DNA of 64,000 nucleotides from Metallosphaera sedula DSM 5348 (GCF_000016605.1 NC_009440.1:1377789-1441788), one strand, 5' to 3'; shown: positions 8,104 through 18,448, numbered from the stretch's first letter. The notes: generated from the letters alone by a model not told the origin. Translations and numbers: made by a program.

Positions 8104-9348
8104 ATGCAATGGTCTCCTGAGGATATAAAGGTTATCATTCCCATTGGGGGAGAAGCAACGAGAATGCGCCCTTTAACCGTGGAAACCTCGAAAGCGACCG
8201 TGAGGCTTCTGAATAGACCCCTCCTCGAGTTTCCGATTCTCGAGCTCGCAAAGCAGGGAGTAAAGGAGTTCATTTTTGGCGTTAAGGGGTACGTTAATTA
8301 CAAGTCTCTCTTTGACACCTTCAAGGAGGGTATAGGATTTTCAGCTAGGTACAGGATTAAACCAAGGGTGCACTTCAAGTATCAACCTAGAGTCGACAGC
8401 GTTGGTAACGCGGACTCCGTAAGGATCAACATGGACTATTACAGGATAGATGACATCACGCTCGTGATCCAGGGAGATAACCTGATCAAGCTGGACCTAA
8501 AGAAGCTAGTGGACTATCACCTGTCAAAGGGAGCGATAATGACTATCGTGCTCAAGAAGTGGCACGACGTGAGGGAATTCGGGGTTGCGGACCTTGGGGA
8601 AGACATGAAAATAAGGAAGTTCGTTGAGAAACCCAAGGAAGGAGAGGCTCCATCTAACCTGATCAACACGGGAGTCTACGTCTTGTCTCCTAAGATAAGG
8701 GATATCTTCGCGAGTGATGAGGTTTCGGCCATGAGAGAGGAGGGAAAGATGGACTTTGGGAAGGACATAATTCCCTGCCTAATCCAGAAAGGCTACCCAG
8801 TTTACGGTTACGTTACTGACTCTCTCTGGTTTGACGTCGGGACTCCTGAGAGGTACTTGGAAGCCATGAGGGTACTTCTAGAAAGCCTGGACGAACATGA
8901 AATGGGTGGGAAGAGGATAGACCAGTCCAAGAGGATATTTGTCCAGGGAACGAGCCCTGACTCCATAAGGAGGAGAAACGTGATAGCCATGAAGTATAGA
9001 AAGGGTAGGATGAAAATAGAAGGGAGCGTGCTCATAGGAAGGCACTGCCAGATCGGGAACAACGTTTACCTAGAGAACTCCACGATTGACAACTTCTCGA
9101 TCCTAAGAAATAACGTCAGGGTTGTGAGGAGCTCCATCATGGACAGGGCATTCATTGGCGAAGGAGTAGTGATAGAGAACTCGGTCATAGCTAGACATGT
9201 GGAAATTAGGGGAGGGGCTAGGATAATTGGGAGTGTCATAGGTGACGATGTGGTGATAGATGCTGACACTGAGATAGTGAACTCGAAGATATATCCGCAC
9301 AAAGTTATTAACGCGAATAGTAAAATACACGATACTGTACTGACTTAA
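8104..9348 (+). CDS. Sugar-1-phosphate nucleotidyltransferase with beta-helix domain
   Basis: The 414-residue protein has the N-terminal nucleotidyltransferase fold ([15 protein letters not shown], followed by [13 protein letters not shown]) and a C-terminal left-handed beta-helix of hexapeptide repeats (about residues 300-410, e.g. [19 protein letters not shown]). This is the architecture of glucose-1-phosphate nucleotidyltransferases such as GlgC-like and GlmU-like proteins. Position at the head of the plus-strand arm of the glycogen island suggests that it makes the nucleotide glucose for glycogen synthase, but the nucleotide and sugar are not evident. The lysine of the usual LxPLT-x-PK signature is kept as SKA. 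It is one base apart from the next gene. Confidence 0.8.
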   Translation: MQWSPEDIKVIIPIGGEATRMRPLTVETSKATVRLLNRPLLEFPILELAKQGVKEFIFGVKGYVNYKSLFDTFKEGIGFSARYRIKPRVHFKYQPRVDSVGNADSVRINMDYYRIDDITLVIQGDNLIKLDLKKLVDYHLSKGAIMTIVLKKWHDVREFGVADLGEDMKIRKFVEKPKEGEAPSNLINTGVYVLSPKIRDIFASDEVSAMREEGKMDFGKDIIPCLIQKGYPVYGYVTDSLWFDVGTPERYLEAMRVLLESLDEHEMGGKRIDQSKRIFVQGTSPDSIRRRNVIAMKYRKGRMKIEGSVLIGRHCQIGNNVYLENSTIDNFSILRNNVRVVRSSIMDRAFIGEGVVIENSVIARHVEIRGGARIIGSVIGDDVVIDADTEIVNSKIYPHKVINANSKIHDTVLT

Positions 9349-9349
9349 C

Positions 9350-11197
9350 ATGAGACTTGCCAGCATTGGAAACGGAAAAATGCTAGTGAACTTTGATGAC
9401 CACGGGAGGATTATTGACCTCTATTACCCCTATATAGGAATGGAGAACCAAACGTCTGGTATTCCCATAAGGGTTGCGCTCTGGGATGGGAAGAACGTTT
9501 ATCTGGATGAGTCATGGAAGACCGAGGTCTCGTACGAGGACGGAACCAATCTTGTGGAGGTCAAGTGGACCCTAGATAACCCAGGACTTGAAATAACTTC
9601 CTACAACTTCGTCGACGTGAATGAACCTGTGATGAATTCCATAATAAAGATACTATCCAGGGATATTGAGGGAAAGCTCAGGCTCTTCTTCGTTCACGAC
9701 CTAAACATTTATTCCAATCCCTTTGGAGATACTGCACTTCTGGACCCTGTTACCTGGTCCATGATTCACTACAAGTCCAAGAGGTACCTAGGAATCAAGC
9801 TCATGTCCACTGAAATGAACAACACGGAATTCTCCGCAACCAAGGGCGATCCCTTGGAGGATATAAAGGACGGGAGATTGGATGGTAGCCCGATCTCTCA
9901 CGGAGACGTGAAGTCCGCGGTGGGGGTGGAACTAAACCTCAGGAGTAAATCCTTCGTGAAGGCCTATTACGTAATAGGGGCAGCGAGGAATCTCGAGGAG
10001 TTGAGGAGACTTCTCGGTGAGGCGAACCCAGCCAAGATAGAGAGCAACTTCGTCTCAGTGTTCCAGTTCTGGAAGAGCTGGCTATCTAAGGGTAGCTGGA
10101 CATCTGATCACGAGAGCTGGATATACAACGTTAGTCTCCTGACCGTGAAGAATCACATGGACATGAATGGATCGATCATAGCCTCCTCAGATTTCTCCTT
10201 TGTGAACATCTATGGGGACTCTTATCAATACTTCTGGCCTAGAGACGGGGCCATAGCTGCGCACTCGCTGGATGTTGCGGGATATGGAGAACTGGCCATG
10301 AAGCACTTCAACTTTGTGAAGGAGATTGCAAATCCCGAGGGTTATCTACACCACAAGTACAACCCCAACAGGACGCTTGCAAGCTCGTGGCACCCCTGGC
10401 TCTATAACGGGAAGAGGATCCTGCCAATACAGGAGGACGAAACTGCTCTCGAGGTCTGGGCCATAGGAAGTCATTACAGGAGGTATAAGGACTTGGACGA
10501 ACTCACAGAGATTTACAGGAAGTTTGTGAAACCAGCTCTACAGTTCATGATGAGGTACACCGAGGACGGACTTCCAAAACCGAGCTTTGATCTGTGGGAG
10601 GAGAGGTATGGAATTCACCTCTACACTGTGTCAACGGTGTATGGAGGGTTGGTCATGGGAGCAGAACTCGCCAAGGGAATGGGAGACGAAAGCCTTTCAG
10701 AAGACGCTCTAGACGTGGCCAAGACCATGAAGGAACAGGCCCTTTCCAGGTTGACCAATGGGAGGAGATTCATCAGGAGGCTAGACGAGAACTATCAGCC
10801 CGATCAGGTTGTGGACGCAAGCATGTATGCCCCGTACTACTTTGGGATGGTGGAACCAAATCATCCCATTATGATCTCCACCATGGAGGCCATAGAACAG
10901 AGGTTAATGATAAACGGTGGAATCGCGAGATACGAGAACGACATGTACCAGAGGAGAAAGGCTCAGCCCAATCCCTGGATAATCACAACCCTATGGGTTG
11001 CTCAATACATGATAGATACTTCCAGGCTGGATAAGGCCAAGGATCTCCTGACCTGGGTTATGAAGAGGGCAACCCCCTCTGGTTTCCTTCCTGAACAGGT
11101 TGACCCAGAGACGTGGGAGTCTACCTCCGTCATCCCCCTTGTGTGGTCGCATGCGGAACTAATAATTACATTAAATAAATACCACGGCAAATACTAA
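9350..11197 (+). CDS. Glucoamylase-type glycoside hydrolase family 15
   Basis: The 615-residue protein opens with the N-terminal beta-sandwich typical of archaeal GH15 ([21 protein letters not shown]) and continues with the (alpha/alpha)6 barrel. The catalytic acid lies in [10 protein letters not shown] (about residue 411) and the base in [11 protein letters not shown] near the C-terminus; [13 protein letters not shown] is another conserved barrel loop. Family members release glucose from the non-reducing ends of alpha-glucans, while some archaeal ones cleave trehalose. Being flanked by nucleotidyltransferase (1 base) and debranching enzyme (4 bases) argues for glycogen breakdown. No signal peptide is seen, so it acts in the cytoplasm. 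Confidence 0.9.
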   Translation: MRLASIGNGKMLVNFDDHGRIIDLYYPYIGMENQTSGIPIRVALWDGKNVYLDESWKTEVSYEDGTNLVEVKWTLDNPGLEITSYNFVDVNEPVMNSIIKILSRDIEGKLRLFFVHDLNIYSNPFGDTALLDPVTWSMIHYKSKRYLGIKLMSTEMNNTEFSATKGDPLEDIKDGRLDGSPISHGDVKSAVGVELNLRSKSFVKAYYVIGAARNLEELRRLLGEANPAKIESNFVSVFQFWKSWLSKGSWTSDHESWIYNVSLLTVKNHMDMNGSIIASSDFSFVNIYGDSYQYFWPRDGAIAAHSLDVAGYGELAMKHFNFVKEIANPEGYLHHKYNPNRTLASSWHPWLYNGKRILPIQEDETALEVWAIGSHYRRYKDLDELTEIYRKFVKPALQFMMRYTEDGLPKPSFDLWEERYGIHLYTVSTVYGGLVMGAELAKGMGDESLSEDALDVAKTMKEQALSRLTNGRRFIRRLDENYQPDQVVDASMYAPYYFGMVEPNHPIMISTMEAIEQRLMINGGIARYENDMYQRRKAQPNPWIITTLWVAQYMIDTSRLDKAKDLLTWVMKRATPSGFLPEQVDPETWESTSVIPLVWSHAELIITLNKYHGKY

Positions 11198-11201
11198 CCG
11201 C

Positions 11202-13037
11202 ATGCTCGACCCGAAGGAATGCGAGGACAGGGAGTGGATAATACCTACTGGGACCGGAGGTTATTCGTCCTCAACCTTCTGCGGAATAAACTCCAGAACT
11301 TATCACGGCCTGCTAGTTATACCGCAGGATCCACCTCACAGGAGATACATGACCCTGGCCAAGGTGGAGGATTTCGTTATAACTGACGGCCAAGAGTACC
11401 CCATGAGCACGAACCATTACCTGAACGACGTGTTTTATCCGGAGGGGTACAGGTTCCTGAATCACGTGGAGCGGGGAGAGAACTTTGTTAGATGGGACTT
11501 CCTTTTTGGGAATTCAAGGGTCGAGAGAACCCTGGTTGTGCACAGGGGTTACAACGCCATAACCCTGTCCTACGCTTCCCAGAGGGGAGTTTTCAGGATA
11601 TGTCCCCTAGTCACGTACAGGAGTCATCATGTGGCTCTGAAGTCGGTTCACCCCATCTTCACGTACAGGCTTCTTCAGGACCACATTCTCCTTCTCGCGA
11701 ATGGGATACCCTTCCTCAGGGTCAGGATAAGGGGAGACCACGTCCTCGATAAGACGGAGTACTGGTACTATAACTTCTTTTACCGTTTAGACTTCGAGAG
11801 GGGAACCAATTACCTGGAGGACCTGTACAATCCCTTCTGCGTGATCAGCAAGGGGAACAAGATTGAGATGGACTTCTACTGGGGGGAATTTGAGCCCGAG
11901 CAGAAAAGGGTTGGGTCCAAAGAGATCATGGACCTTCTTTCAAGTGCGGGGAAAAGCTTCGTCGTGAGAAGCGGAGACAAGTACGCGATCATTGCAGGAT
12001 ATCACTGGTTTGATGAGTGGGGAAGGGATACCATGATCTCCATGGAGGGGATCCTGCTCATGAACGGGTTGTATGAACAGGCCAAGAGCATCCTCTTGAG
12101 GTATTTCAATGCAGTTAACAGGGGCCTGATGCCCAATAACTTCCTGGGAAACAACGAGACCGCCTACAAGGGAGTCGACGTTTCGCTATGGGGAATCAAC
12201 GCCGTGTACAAGTACTATCAGTACACGAATGACGTTGAGTTCCTGAAAAGGATATTCCCAAGAATGCTGGAGGTCGTGGACTCTTACTGGAAAGGAAACG
12301 GAGTTGTGGTGAACAAGGACAACCTCTTGTATCACGTTGGAGCACCTAGGACTTGGATGGACGCTCAGTTTGACGGTGAGGTCGTGACTCCAAGGGAAGG
12401 AGCAGCTGTCGAGATCAATGCCCTATGGTACAACGCGTTAATGATCATGGACCAGATCTCCAAGAGGTTGGGAATACATGACGACGAGTTCGTAGAGAAG
12501 GCCGAAAAGGTGAGGTCGGCGTTCCTGGAGAAGTTTCCTTCGGAGGCTGGGCTATATGACTACATTGGATGGGACGATAAGCCGGGGAAGGAGATTAGAC
12601 CCAATCAGCTGGTTGCTCTTGGCCTTCCTTACCCTGTGGTCTCCAAGGATATCGCCATGAGGGTACTGGAGGTGGTGGAGACGGAACTGTTGAGGCCATA
12701 CGGGTTGAGCACCCTCTCCAAGCGGGATAAAGGTTACACACCCTTTTACAGGGGCGATAGGGCCAGTAGAGACAGAGCGTATCATAACGGCCCGATATGG
12801 CCATGGCTCGTGGGAATCTACGTTGATGCTAAGCTCAACTTTGAATACGATTCCCTCAGAATCAAGAACCTGCTGAACCAATTCAGTCCCCTTCTAGGAG
12901 TGGCCGTGAGGGAAAATGGATACGTTCCTGAGCTCTTTGAGGATATTCCTCCCTACAAGAAGGGCGGATGTATTGCTCAAGCTTGGAGTGTCGCAGAATT
13001 GAACAGGGCAATTAGAAATATCATCAATTACTCGTGA
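11202..13037 (+). CDS. Glycogen debranching enzyme (amylo-alpha-1,6-glucosidase type)
   Basis: This 611-residue protein has the GDE N-terminal domain (IPTGTGGYSSSTFCGINSR, then TYHGLLV) and the C-terminal barrel with conserved WFDEWGRDTMISMEG, NNETAYKGVDVSLWG and HNGPIWPWLVG. The family removes alpha-1,6 branches from glycogen; the catalytic aspartates are in the WGRDT and AYKGVD regions as expected. It closes the plus-strand arm of the glycogen island and is convergent with the CoA ligase gene. It has no secretion signal. With the GH15 enzyme upstream it would degrade glycogen fully to glucose and maltodextrins. Confidence 0.92.
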   Translation: MLDPKECEDREWIIPTGTGGYSSSTFCGINSRTYHGLLVIPQDPPHRRYMTLAKVEDFVITDGQEYPMSTNHYLNDVFYPEGYRFLNHVERGENFVRWDFLFGNSRVERTLVVHRGYNAITLSYASQRGVFRICPLVTYRSHHVALKSVHPIFTYRLLQDHILLLANGIPFLRVRIRGDHVLDKTEYWYYNFFYRLDFERGTNYLEDLYNPFCVISKGNKIEMDFYWGEFEPEQKRVGSKEIMDLLSSAGKSFVVRSGDKYAIIAGYHWFDEWGRDTMISMEGILLMNGLYEQAKSILLRYFNAVNRGLMPNNFLGNNETAYKGVDVSLWGINAVYKYYQYTNDVEFLKRIFPRMLEVVDSYWKGNGVVVNKDNLLYHVGAPRTWMDAQFDGEVVTPREGAAVEINALWYNALMIMDQISKRLGIHDDEFVEKAEKVRSAFLEKFPSEAGLYDYIGWDDKPGKEIRPNQLVALGLPYPVVSKDIAMRVLEVVETELLRPYGLSTLSKRDKGYTPFYRGDRASRDRAYHNGPIWPWLVGIYVDAKLNFEYDSLRIKNLLNQFSPLLGVAVRENGYVPELFEDIPPYKKGGCIAQAWSVAELNRAIRNIINYS

Positions 13038-13063
13038 GGAGTCACAAAAAGTAAAAAGACGTC

Positions 13064-14482
13064 TCACTTCTTTCTCTGGTCCAGAAACACCTGCAACTTA
13101 TAACCTGTCCAGGCAGTCTTACCTGGTTCCACCCACTCTATCTCCACATCATCCTTGTTGAGCCCTATTCTCTCTGCGAGTATCTCCCTTGCCCTAGAGT
13201 CGTAGGTAGAATCTACCATGTTTCTCCTCGTCTCAACCCTTATCTTCAGTTTATCCATCTCATTACCGTAGATTATCACGTTAAACATTCCGGTTGTGTC
13301 TGGTATCTCGTTCACTGCATCCTCCACGTATATTGGGAGCAATAACTTGCCCTTGACCTTAAACATCCATTCCACTCTTCCGGGAATTGGCTCCACGAAC
13401 CTGGCGTGGGTTATTCCATACGTGGGATCTGGATCTGTGGTAAACTCATTCTTCACGTAATCGCCTAAACTGTACCTGATTAGGGGCATGGTAAAGTGGT
13501 TGAGAAGGGTAGCGATAAGCTCTCCCCTCTCTCCTGGTGATGCTGGCTCGTCGGTCTTGGGATCGACGATATCAAATATCTCCATGTCCTCCCAAATCAC
13601 AAGCTGGCCATCTAGGCCAGGCACTTCAACGGCCATGTGTCCGTCAGTCGTGCCCCACACGCTGATCGCTAGCTTCGCGTTGGGATGAACTTGGAACAAC
13701 TTTTTCTTCGTGTTCTCGGCCGCGGCCCCGCCGTGAAGGAGAAGAACCTTGAACGGGGACTCCCAACCCTCCGCCTTTGCTTCCTCTCCTATGAGCCTGT
13801 GAAGCCAGGGAGTGGTAGCCAGGACGTCTACTTTCCAGAGCCTGAATATGAGGTTATGCCTTGCCTTCCACGAGAAGTAAGTCTCACCTCCCCCCGCAAT
13901 AGCCGTCGCTCCGCATCTCCACATTGCAGTCTCGACCACTGGAGGACCCCAGCTGTAGAAACCTGACATGTTAAGGTAGTTTGCGTAAACAGTCGTAGGT
14001 TTAACTCCGGCGAAGGTCCAGAGATACCTAGCTTGTGCCTCCTCGAAGTAGTCAAGTTCGAGGGCACCCCAACCTTGGAAGGTGGGTAAACCTGTGGAAC
14101 CAGAGGTTGCACTCACAAATCTAATCCTCTTGGCTAGCTCAGGAACCATAATGGAACCGAATGGAGGGTTAGCTGACAGGTCCTTCCTGAGTTCGTCCTT
14201 CCTTAGAATCGGTATCTTCACGATATCCTTCCAATCGCGTATTTGATCTGGTTCGAAACCCTTGGACTTCCAGAAGTTCCTGTAAAAGGGCACGTTGTCC
14301 CATGCCCACTTAACTATCCTCTTGAGCCTGAAGGACTTTACCTTCTCCAACTCCTCCCTCTTCATGGTCATTATCTTCTTGTTCCAGAGCGTCTCGGAGG
14401 GATTCAAGGGATATTGGGTGTTAATGTAACCTTCCCTTCTAAGTTCCTCGTGGATCCTTTCATATTCCTGTAGAACCGTCAT
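13064..14482 (-). CDS. PaaK-like acyl-CoA ligase (AMP-forming)
   Basis: The 472-residue protein belongs to the adenylate-forming family in its phenylacetate-CoA ligase branch: phosphate loop [15 protein letters not shown], adenine-site SVWGTTDGH and the hinge-side [13 protein letters not shown] are present. I chose the ATG at 14482; the open frame upstream overlaps the dehydrogenase gene, and a strong TATA-like box lies 26 bases before 14482. By position it corresponds, from memory, to M. sedula Msed_1422, once proposed as a 4-hydroxybutyrate-CoA ligase and later found not to be the main one. The true acyl substrate is therefore open. It follows the hydroxyacyl-CoA dehydrogenase gene on the same strand but with its own promoter. 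Confidence 0.8.
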   Translation of the reverse strand: MTVLQEYERIHEELRREGYINTQYPLNPSETLWNKKIMTMKREELEKVKSFRLKRIVKWAWDNVPFYRNFWKSKGFEPDQIRDWKDIVKIPILRKDELRKDLSANPPFGSIMVPELAKRIRFVSATSGSTGLPTFQGWGALELDYFEEAQARYLWTFAGVKPTTVYANYLNMSGFYSWGPPVVETAMWRCGATAIAGGGETYFSWKARHNLIFRLWKVDVLATTPWLHRLIGEEAKAEGWESPFKVLLLHGGAAAENTKKKLFQVHPNAKLAISVWGTTDGHMAVEVPGLDGQLVIWEDMEIFDIVDPKTDEPASPGERGELIATLLNHFTMPLIRYSLGDYVKNEFTTDPDPTYGITHARFVEPIPGRVEWMFKVKGKLLLPIYVEDAVNEIPDTTGMFNVIIYGNEMDKLKIRVETRRNMVDSTYDSRAREILAERIGLNKDDVEIEWVEPGKTAWTGYKLQVFLDQRKK

Positions 14483-14501
14483 GGTTGTAAAATGTTTAAA
14501 T

Positions 14502-14510
14502 AATTTAAAA
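14502..14510 (-). promoter_or_regulatory. TATA-like box of the CoA ligase gene
   Basis: The minus-strand run TTTTAAATT sits about 26 bases before the ATG at 14482, squeezed into the 31 bases after the stop codon of the dehydrogenase gene. It suggests an independent leaderless transcript. Confidence 0.5.
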
Positions 14511-14513
14511 ACT

Positions 14514-15689
14514 TTAAGTCTTACCGTACGTGTAAAATCCCCTTCCAGAACTCTTGCCAGTTTGGCCTTGGGATACCATCTTGACCAGGAGGGGATTCGG
14601 TGAGTAGGCCTCATACCCTCTAGAGTGAATTTCCCTTAATGCGTTGAGGATCTTGTCTAGTCCCAGCTCGTCGGCCATCTCAAGGAGCCCCTTGGGGAAG
14701 TTAAAGCCAAGTCTCATCACCGTGTCTATCTCCTCTGCGTTGACTATGTTGTTCTCTATTAACCAGGCACCCTCATTCACCGCGAGAGAGATGATCCTTT
14801 CCGGGGGAACCTTGCTTTCGGGAGGCAGCGATACCTTGCTGTATTTGCCCGGTGCTGGGTAAGTGTAGAATCCCTTTCCCGTCTTGACCCCAAGCTCCTT
14901 TCTGTCCACCCTCTCCTTATAGCTTGAGCACTTAACGTCTGAGGCTCCCCTCTCCACTATGACCTTCCACAGGTCCACCGCCACGTCTAGACCAACGTAA
15001 TCTGCGAGCTCGAAGATGCCCATGGGTAGCTTTAACTTGTTCCTGGCTGATGAGTCAACTTCCTCAATCGTGGCCTCACCGCTCTCAACCTCCCTGCACG
15101 CCTCTTGCAGTAGCCTCAGAAAGATCCTATTACTCACGAACCCTGGTACCTCAACCCTAAGTCTCACTGGAGTTTTCCCCATCTTCTTAGCCAACTCCAC
15201 CGTGTACCTAGTTACATCCTCTGAGGTGTACTTGCTGGGAATAACCTCAACCAGCTTCATGAGGGGCGGTGGATTGAAGAAGTGCATCCCTATGACCTTC
15301 TCCTTCCTCGAGGTGATCTCGCCGATATCACTGATAGGGATTGAACTAGTATTAGTTGCCAGGATCGACTCCTTGGGCACCACTCTGTCCAGTTCCTGAA
15401 ATACCTTTCTCTTCAACTCCAATATTTCCGGAACAGCCTCGATCGCAAAGTCAACGTCCTTAGCTACGTCATAGCTCACGGATATCTCTATTCTACTCAT
15501 TACAGTATCAGGTGTTTCCCTTATGGTACCTCTCTCGTGCAATCTCTTGAGCGAATCATACATCCTCTCCTTGGCCCTGTTCAGGATGTCCCAGGATATG
15601 TCGATTAGCTTTACCTCCATGCCCGCCATGGCAGCCACTTCGGCTATGCCATGACCCATGGTTCCCGAACCAACAACAGCTATTCGCAT
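14514..15689 (-). CDS. 3-Hydroxyacyl-CoA (3-hydroxybutyryl-CoA) dehydrogenase
   Basis: The 391-residue NAD-dependent enzyme has the Rossmann motif [19 protein letters not shown] at the N-terminus, the signature [17 protein letters not shown] (residues about 130-146), and two consecutive C-terminal 3HCDH domains, the second ending [10 protein letters not shown]. It oxidises (S)-3-hydroxybutyryl-CoA to acetoacetyl-CoA. Unlike the bifunctional hydratase/dehydrogenase known from M. sedula it lacks the crotonase domain. The ATG at 15689 is 25 bases from a TATA-like box; the seven extra codons of open frame upstream are not conserved. From memory this place in M. sedula is Msed_1423. It is divergent from the succinic semialdehyde reductase gene and would supply the last part of the 4-hydroxybutyrate half of the cycle. 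Confidence 0.88.
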
Positions 15690-15770
15690 ACGAGTATGAG
15701 CGAAAACCAATTTAAAAGAGTGCTACTTTTACACTTTAAACATTTTAAACCCGAAGTGCTACTTCACATT
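15690..15770. promoter_or_regulatory. Divergent promoter with repeated AGTGCTACTT elements
   Basis: The 81-base spacer carries a TATA-like box for each strand: CAATTTAAAAG around 15709-15718 (25 bases from the 15689 start, read on the minus strand) and CATTTTAAAC at 15741-15750 (26 bases from the 15771 start). The 10-mer AGTGCTACTT occurs twice, at 15719-15728 and 15755-15764. Each copy is centred on AGT-GCT-ACT, and the second extends to the perfect inverted repeat GAAGT-GCT-ACTTC (15753-15765), which lies between box and start codon, as a repressor site would. Confidence 0.55.
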
Positions 15771-16853
15771 ATGAAAGCTGCAGTACTTCATACGTATAAG
15801 GAACCGCTGTCCATTGAGGACGTGAATATCTCCCAACCTAAGGCTGGGGAAGTCAAGATCAAGGTCAAGGCAACCGGGCTCTGTCACTCCGACGTCAATG
15901 TCTTTGAGGGGAAAACCCCAGTTCCTCCCCCAGTGGTTGCTGGACACGAAATATCAGGGATTGTGGAGGAAGTGGGACCTGGGGTGACCAGGGTTAAACC
16001 AGGTGATAGGGTGATTTCAGCGTTTATTCACCCCTGTGGTAAATGCGGTAACTGCGTTGCAGGAAAGGAGAATCTGTGTGAGACCTTCTCCCAGGTCAGA
16101 CTCAAGGGAGTAATGCCAGATGGAACGTCAAGGCTGTCAAAGGACGGAAAGGAGATAAGGACTTTCCTTGGAGGCGGTTTCGCGGAGTACGCCATTGTGG
16201 GAGAGAACGCGCTAACCAGGGTTCCAGAGGACATGGACCTAGAGAAGGTAGCTGTCCTAGGTTGTGCTGGGTTAACAGGGTACGGTGCCATATCATCATC
16301 CAAGATTGAGCCTGGAGACACTGTGGCCGTGATAGGCGTAGGAGGAGTGGGTTTGTCCACAATACAACTCCTAAGGGCCTCGGGTGCCGGGAGGATAATC
16401 GCCGTGGGAACGAAAAAGTGGAAACTTGACAGGGCCATGGAGCTAGGTGCAACTGACGTGGTAAACTCGAAGGAGATAGATCCCGTCAAAGCAATAAAGG
16501 AGATCACGGGTGGAGGGCCACAGGTGGTGATAGAGGCTGGAGGAAATGAGGATACGATTCATATGGCGCTGGATTCAGTTAGAATTGGAGGAAAGGTGGT
16601 TCTGGTAGGGTTACCTCCAGCAACGGCCATGATACCCATCAGGGTAGCGTCAATAGTTAGGGGAGGCATAGAGGTTGTGGGGAATTACGGAGGAAGACCT
16701 AGGGTTGATATGCCCAAGCTTCTCGAGCTAGTGAGGCAGGGAAGATACGATCCGTCTAGGCTTGTGACGGGTAGATTCAGGTTGGAGGAAATAAATGAGG
16801 CAGTCAAAATGCTTGAGGAAGGAGAGGCCATAAGAAGTCTCATAATCCCGTAA
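15771..16853 (+). CDS. Zinc alcohol dehydrogenase, probable succinic semialdehyde reductase
   Basis: The 360-residue medium-chain dehydrogenase has the catalytic-zinc residues in GLCHSDV and AGHE, a structural-zinc lobe [15 protein letters not shown], and the cofactor loop [13 protein letters not shown]. In M. sedula the enzyme at this place (Msed_1424, from memory) reduces succinic semialdehyde to 4-hydroxybutyrate with NADPH, a step of the 3HP/4HB cycle. The start is the ATG at 15771, 26 bases after a TATA-like box; the open frame before it overlaps the divergent gene. Sequence alone would only say zinc-dependent aldehyde or alcohol oxidoreductase; the substrate comes from gene order and recalled biochemistry. 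Confidence 0.85.
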
Positions 16854-16893
16854 GCTAGGTAAAGGTAGCTCTATCTTCTTCAGGACTTTTTCT

Positions 16894-17283
16894 TCACCAG
16901 ATAGTGAGGTCTGTCGCAATCAGGCCTAGGCTTCTTGCAACATCCCTAAGCGACACTACGCCAATGACTCTGCTCCCCTCCTTCACGACGAGATGCCTAA
17001 TCCCCTTACCCACCATTAGGATTGCCGCTTCCCCAACGTCAGTCCCTGCATCAGCCGTCACCAAGTTGGTGCTCATAACTTCCCTTACCTTGGTGGTCAA
17101 GGGAAGATCTGAGGCTATGGCATACACTATATCCCTTTCAGAGATGATCCCCTTAGGTTCTCCTCCCTCAACTACCAGAAGTGAGCCCACTATCTCCTTT
17201 TTCATGAGCTTAGCGGCCCTAACGAGATCTGACTCAGGATCTATGGTTACTGGTTCCCTCCCGATTAATTCTTTCAGAATCAT
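16894..17283 (-). CDS. Two-CBS-domain protein
   Basis: The 129-residue protein is a bare pair of CBS motifs (EPVTIDPESDLVRAAKLMKK and TNLVTADAGTDVGEAAILM) with the closing GVVSLRDVARSL. Such pairs bind adenine nucleotides and sense energy charge. The ATG at 17283 (MILKELIGREP) starts the domain and has the TATA-like GGATAATAAAG about 26 bases upstream; 15 further codons of open frame are probably not translated. It lies between the two 3HP/4HB reductases, divergent from acryloyl-CoA reductase, so an energy-dependent control of that cycle is possible but unproven. Confidence 0.8.
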   Translation of the reverse strand: MILKELIGREPVTIDPESDLVRAAKLMKKEIVGSLLVVEGGEPKGIISERDIVYAIASDLPLTTKVREVMSTNLVTADAGTDVGEAAILMVGKGIRHLVVKEGSRVIGVVSLRDVARSLGLIATDLTIW

Positions 17284-17365
17284 TAAGTAATATATTGTCG
17301 TGAAGGATAATAAAGTTCCCAACCTCATCTAGAGATTTTAACACCCGTAATGATCAGGGAAGAAA

Positions 17366-17380
17366 ATTCGAATATCGAAT
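17366..17380. promoter_or_regulatory. Perfect 15-bp palindrome upstream of acryloyl-CoA reductase
   Basis: ATTCGA-ATA-TCGAAT has perfect 6-bp arms and a 3-base spacer. It lies in the spacer between the divergent CBS gene and the acryloyl-CoA reductase gene, about 45 bases upstream of the reductase's TATA-like box. It is a candidate binding site for a dimeric regulator. Confidence 0.5.
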
Positions 17381-17418
17381 AAAAAAAGACCGGAATAATC
17401 TCGATTAAAAACCAGTTA

Positions 17419-17431
17419 TTTTTTAAGTTAT
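17419..17431 (+). promoter_or_regulatory. TATA-like box of acryloyl-CoA reductase
   Basis: TTTTTTTAAGTTA is centred about 25 bases before the ATG at 17450. This supports the ATG rather than the GTG at 17447 as the start of a leaderless message. Confidence 0.5.
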
Positions 17432-17449
17432 TTAAATGCATTTAAAGTG

Positions 17450-18448
17450 ATGAAAGCTGTCGTAGTGAAAGGACATAAACAGGGTTATGAGGTCAGGGAA
17501 GTTCAGGACCCGAAACCTGCTTCAGGAGAAGTAATCATCAAGGTCAGGAGAGCAGCCCTGTGTTATAGGGACCTTCTCCAGCTACAGGGGTTCTACCCTA
17601 GAATGAAGTACCCTGTGGTTCTAGGACATGAGGTTGTTGGGGAGATACTGGAGGTAGGTGAGGGAGTGACCGGTTTCTCTCCAGGAGACAGAGTAATTTC
17701 ACTCCTCTATGCGCCTGACGGAACCTGCCACTACTGCAGACAGGGTGAAGAGGCCTACTGCCACTCTAGGTTAGGATACTCTGAGGAACTAGATGGTTTC
17801 TTCTCTGAGATGGCCAAGGTGAAGGTAACCAGTCTCGTAAAGGTTCCAACGAGAGCTTCAGATGAGGGAGCCGTTATGGTTCCCTGCGTCACAGGCATGG
17901 TGTACAGAGGGTTGAGAAGGGCCAATCTAAGAGAGGGTGAAACTGTGTTAGTTACGGGAGCAAGCGGTGGAGTTGGAATACATGCCCTGCAAGTGGCAAA
18001 GGCCATGGGAGCCAGGGTAGTGGGTGTCACGACGTCGGAGGAGAAGGCATCCATCGTTGGAAAGTATGCTGATAGGGTCATAGTTGGATCGAAGTTCTCG
18101 GAGGAGGCAAAGAAAGAGGACATTAACGTGGTAATAGACACCGTGGGAACGCCAACCTTCGATGAAAGCCTAAAGTCGCTCTGGATGGGAGGTAGGATAG
18201 TCCAAATAGGAAACGTGGACCCAACCCAATCCTATCAGCTGAGGTTAGGTTACACCATTCTAAAGGATATAGCCATAATTGGGCACGCGTCAGCCACAAG
18301 GAGGGATGCAGAGGGAGCACTAAAGCTGACTGCTGAGGGGAAGATAAGACCAGTGGTTGCGGGAACTGTTCACCTGGAGGAGATAGACAAGGGATATGAA
18401 ATGCTTAAGGATAAGCACAAAGTGGGGAAAGTACTCCTTACCACGTAA
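17450..18448 (+). CDS. acr: Acryloyl-CoA reductase (NADPH)
   Basis: The 332-residue medium-chain dehydrogenase/reductase has a GroES-like half (GHEVVGEILEVGEGVTGFSPGDRV region) and a Rossmann half with GASGGVGIHALQVAKAMGA for NADPH. The cysteines of CHYCRQGEEAYC remain from the zinc lobe. The M. sedula enzyme at this place (Msed_1426, from memory) reduces acryloyl-CoA to propionyl-CoA, a key step of the 3-hydroxypropionate half of the CO2-fixation cycle; length and N-terminus MKAVVVKGHKQ agree with my memory of it. It is transcribed alone, divergent from the CBS gene. Without that knowledge it would be called a zinc-binding alcohol dehydrogenase. Confidence 0.9.
   Translation: MKAVVVKGHKQGYEVREVQDPKPASGEVIIKVRRAALCYRDLLQLQGFYPRMKYPVVLGHEVVGEILEVGEGVTGFSPGDRVISLLYAPDGTCHYCRQGEEAYCHSRLGYSEELDGFFSEMAKVKVTSLVKVPTRASDEGAVMVPCVTGMVYRGLRRANLREGETVLVTGASGGVGIHALQVAKAMGARVVGVTTSEEKASIVGKYADRVIVGSKFSEEAKKEDINVVIDTVGTPTFDESLKSLWMGGRIVQIGNVDPTQSYQLRLGYTILKDIAIIGHASATRRDAEGALKLTAEGKIRPVVAGTVHLEEIDKGYEMLKDKHKVGKVLLTT

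Noticed and set aside
8070-8273. N-terminal extension of 68 codons of the GH57 gene
   Set aside because: It overlaps the divergent nucleotidyltransferase gene and lies beyond the promoter; the conserved domain starts at the ATG at 8069.
10594-11034. 146-codon open frame inside the GH15 gene
   Set aside because: It is a different-frame shadow of the GH15 coding region, with low-complexity, charged residues and no start context.
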